Below are positions 62,269 to 64,000 of a stretch of 64,000 nucleotides of DNA, piece after piece. The stretch comes from Dolichospermum compactum NIES-806. Lineage in GTDB: Bacteria; Cyanobacteriota; Cyanobacteriia; Cyanobacteriales; Nostocaceae. Position numbers and translations under genes: made by a program. The stretch is from NCBI RefSeq assembly GCF_002368115.1, contig NZ_AP018316.1:1678221-1742220 (forward strand). Reading direction: 5' to 3'. Position 1 is the first letter of the stretch; each line of letters begins with the position of its first letter. The notes below the pieces were generated by a model. That model made no database searches, had not been told where the DNA came from, and saw nothing but the letters and a program-made list of their open reading frames with translations.

Positions 62269-62516
62269 TCATCTTTATCCCATTCTGTTGTGTTGATATC
62301 ATCTAATAAGATATCATCGCCTTTTTCTGCCATTTCTATAAATGCTTTTTCCCAACCTTTTCTGACTTGTTCAACTGGGCGAATAATGAGATGATTTCCT
62401 TGAACTTCTATTTCTACTTCTGAGTTAATTCCACTTTGTTCTAATAGGGTTTTGGGGATGCGTAACCCTTGGGAGTTGCCGATTTTGACTATTCGGGTTT
62501 TAATTGCTGTACCCAT
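62256..62516 (-). CDS. mazE: MazE-type AbrB-fold antitoxin
   Basis: 86 residues. KTRIVKIGNSQGLRIPKTLL near 6-25 is the swapped-hairpin AbrB/MazE DNA-binding domain, followed by an acidic tail (EKGDDILLDDINTTEWDKDE) that blocks MazF. It is upstream of and overlapping mazF. Palindromes at 62543-62560 are likely operators for autorepression. Confidence 0.92.
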   Translation of the reverse strand: MGTAIKTRIVKIGNSQGLRIPKTLLEQSGINSEVEIEVQGNHLIIRPVEQVRKGWEKAFIEMAEKGDDILLDDINTTEWDKDEWQW

Positions 62517-62542
62517 TTTTTGTAATTGCGGATAGGGTGGTG

Positions 62543-62560
62543 ATTACATTGTAATTACAA
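62543..62560. promoter_or_regulatory. overlapping palindromes, candidate MazE operator
   Basis: ATTACA-T-TGTAAT (62543-62555) overlaps the perfect 12-bp palindrome TTGTAATTACAA (62549-62560), about 30 bp upstream of the mazE ATG. TA operators often look like this. Confidence 0.4.
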
Positions 62561-62708
62561 AGATGGGAATAGTCAAGTACCTTTTAACTGTAATGTCTTG
62601 TGTAGTGTTGATTTTGATTGAGTTTCACGCAGACAAGTGAGAATGTGTTATTTTATTTATTTTACAGTAAAATCTCAATCAAAGATAAAAATATGACAGA
62701 CTAACTAT

Positions 62709-63386
62709 ATGACTAAAGCTGAATCTGCTAAACATTTTGAAACTTTTCAAAATTCACCAGAAATGGAAATTTATAAGAACTTACTAGCTTTGAAAGCGAG
62801 CTTTCGTGTTTTCAACGGAAACTTTAATGAACTCCAAGAATATCTAGAGCATCTCAAAACACCAAATGAGGCTTTAGTTAAGTATTCTTACAATAAAAGA
62901 GAAAATATAGAAGCTTTAATAGATGAAAGTTCGAGGTTATTTCATAACTTCCTTTCATCTGCAAAATCATTAGTAGATCATACAAGAGTAATTGTTAATA
63001 GATTATATCCGGCAGATCATGAATTTAATCAAGAGTATCAAAATAAGCTTCAAGCAGATTTAGCAAATCATCCTATCCAAAAGTTCATACAAAATTTACG
63101 TAACTACACTCAACATTACACTTTACCAATACCTGATTTACAGATTGCTTTTGGAGAGGATATGAAATTCACTATGCAGATCGATACTAAGGAGCTACTA
63201 AAGTGGAAGAAATGGGGGGACTCAAAACCATATTTAGAAAATCTCGGAGACAGTTTTTCACTTGTAGATTTAGCTAATGAATATTATCAAATAATTCAAG
63301 ATTTTTATGTATGGCTAACTGAGAGACAACATAATATTCATCAACAAGACTTAGAAAATCTTAAAAATATGCAAAAAGACCTCTAA
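62709..63386 (+). CDS. hypothetical protein with HEPN-like motif
   Basis: 225 residues, almost wholly helical. RNYTQH (R131-H136) matches the R-x4-6-H motif of HEPN ribonucleases, and the preceding helices (AKSLVDHTRVIVNRLYP) fit the fold. A long N-terminal helix pair precedes it. HEPN proteins are common toxins and phage-defence effectors. No nucleotidyltransferase partner is adjacent. Family not named; assignment inferred from the motif and context (MazEF before, DUF3800 after). Confidence 0.6.
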   Translation: MTKAESAKHFETFQNSPEMEIYKNLLALKASFRVFNGNFNELQEYLEHLKTPNEALVKYSYNKRENIEALIDESSRLFHNFLSSAKSLVDHTRVIVNRLYPADHEFNQEYQNKLQADLANHPIQKFIQNLRNYTQHYTLPIPDLQIAFGEDMKFTMQIDTKELLKWKKWGDSKPYLENLGDSFSLVDLANEYYQIIQDFYVWLTERQHNIHQQDLENLKNMQKDL

Positions 63387-63484
63387 TATACAAGATTGGG
63401 TTGAGTAACAAAACCTTACATAATTAAGTTTTTGAGCAATTTCCCTAATCTTCTTCTCACGACACCAAAACTAGATTGAGATGC

Positions 63485-63490
63485 TATAAT
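63485..63490 (+). promoter_or_regulatory. -10 element for the DUF3800 leader
   Basis: A perfect TATAAT ends 8 bp before the leader hairpin. No good -35 match at the usual distance. Confidence 0.45.
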
Positions 63491-63498
63491 ATAGATAG

Positions 63499-63558
63499 CA
63501 GTCAAGAGGTCTGACTTTTTCGGATCGCGGTAGCAAGGTCTACCCTTGACTGATTTTT
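63499..63558 (+). ncRNA. structured leader RNA of the DUF3800 gene
   Basis: CAGTCAAGAGGT (63499-63510) pairs with ACCCTTGACTG (63542-63552), an 11-bp stem with one bulge. The ~30-nt apical part is GC-rich (CGGATCGCGGTAGC) and could fold further. A run ATTTTTATT follows the stem, so it could act as a terminator or attenuator. It begins right after a TATAAT and ends 25-30 bp before the ATG. Several structured RNA motifs named after DUF3800 have been reported upstream of such genes; whether this is one is inference. Confidence 0.55.
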
Positions 63559-63582
63559 ATTGTCTAAGGATACATAACAGCC

Positions 63583-63985
63583 ATGTACTTGCTGTATGCA
63601 GATGAGTCAGGTACTACCCATGACCAAAACCAGCAATATTTTGTACTGGCTGGATTCTGTATATTTGAACGTCAAGGCTATTGGATTTCTGATCAGCTTG
63701 ATAAAATTGCTGCTAGATTTGACCCCGCAGATCCTTTATCAGTTGAATTACACGGTAGTCCAATGCTAAGTGGTAGAGGAAAGTGGAGAAGCTATTCTAA
63801 AAGTGATAGAGAGAAAGCTATTGAAGATATTTTGCAGGTTTTTTTACAGTCACACCCAAGTAACAGATTATTTGCAAGTGTTATTAAAAAGACTTTAGTA
63901 TCTCCAAAAGACCCTGTTGAAGTTGCATTTGAACAACTTGCTAGTAGATTTGATAGATATTTGATAAGGCTTCATAAACATGATC
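63583..63985 (+). pseudogene. DUF3800 protein, 5' part, cut by an IS/MITE end
   Basis: About 134 codons: MYLLYADESGTTHDQNQQYF, then FVLAGFCIFERQGYWI, with D-E-S-G at residues 7-10 and ELHGSPMLSGRGKW near 54-67. These are the conserved acidic DES and H-G motifs of DUF3800, a presumed RNase-H-like nuclease family linked to defence. At 63986 the sequence becomes the terminal repeat of the IS701-like family, so the gene is interrupted unless it resumes beyond the window. Confidence 0.8.
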
Positions 63986-64000
63986 AGGACTTACGCAACT
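63986..64000 (+). mobile_element. terminal repeat of an IS701-like element or MITE at the window edge
   Basis: AGGACTTACGCAACT matches the first 15 bp of the element at 38356-39733 and interrupts the DUF3800 gene. Whether it is a full IS or a MITE cannot be told. Confidence 0.65.

Noticed and set aside
63499..63558. Leader of the DUF3800 gene as a tRNA
   Set aside because: No TpsiC or acceptor pattern; the single long stem and U-run do not fit a cloverleaf.
1..64000. CRISPR array or rRNA/tRNA genes
   Set aside because: No regularly spaced direct repeats of 25-40 bp and no tRNA or rRNA signatures were found by eye; a covariance-model scan would be the decisive test.

Overview
The window reads as chromosome from a filamentous, probably heterocyst-forming cyanobacterium (Nostocales: Anabaena/Nostoc/Dolichospermum type). 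The base composition is AT-rich, the cyanobacterial HIP1 octamer GCGATCGC recurs (for example near 38377 and 46548), and several genes are cyanobacterial hallmarks: a CrtD-type carotenoid desaturase, CrtR beta-carotene hydroxylase, a cyanobacterial RpoZ, an RDD/pentapeptide-repeat protein, and Uma2, DUF29, DUF433 and DUF4336 proteins. The genus is an inference.

Layout. 1-16 kb: mostly housekeeping (Ca2+/H+ antiporter, GH57-like glycosidase, RDD-pentapeptide membrane protein, K+ channel, response-regulator/histidine-kinase hybrid, lytic transglycosylase, CrtD). 16-24 kb: an ATPase gene destroyed by a truncated IS, a nucleotidyltransferase-fold protein, a SacI-like restriction-modification pair and an aldo/keto reductase. 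24-38 kb: MFS transporter, acetolactate synthase with a zinc-ribbon tail, LeuRS, HAD hydrolase, RpoZ, lipase-like hydrolase, HlyD adaptor. 38-40.5 kb: an IS701-like element with a miniature relative inserted in its own transposase, between gene fragments. 40.6-43.3 kb: a Ski2-like helicase. 43.4-50 kb: a defence/toxin-antitoxin island (DUF29, a nuclease-like gene split by an IS4-like element, DUF2281-VapC, HicB with a decayed HicA, AIPR, an antitoxin-RelE pair). 50.2-57.4 kb: a four-gene operon discussed below. 57.4-64 kb: DUF433 and a toxin stub, fructosamine kinase, CrtR, pyruvate kinase, MazEF, a HEPN-like protein, and a DUF3800 gene with a structured leader, cut by another IS end at the window edge.

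The most interesting locus is 50184-57355: a von Willebrand A (VWA) membrane protein, a 1079-residue tubulin/FtsZ-like GTPase, a MotA/ExbB-like (ZorA-like) channel subunit with a long helical tail, and a MotB/OmpA-like (ZorB-like) partner. A combination of an FtsZ-like protein with VWA and OmpA-family partners has been predicted from genome context to be a membrane-remodelling system. The MotA/MotB-like pair resembles the proton-driven motor of Zorya phage defence, without ZorC or ZorD. Its position beside a defence island makes an energised, GTPase-controlled defence or envelope system a reasonable hypothesis.

The other theme is repeats. At least six miniature inverted-repeat families occur between genes. 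Several copies keep exact target-site duplications (5 bp, 8-9 bp or 3 bp), and two copies of one family sit nested inside other families, so insertion order can be read directly. No CRISPR array, tRNA or rRNA was recognised.
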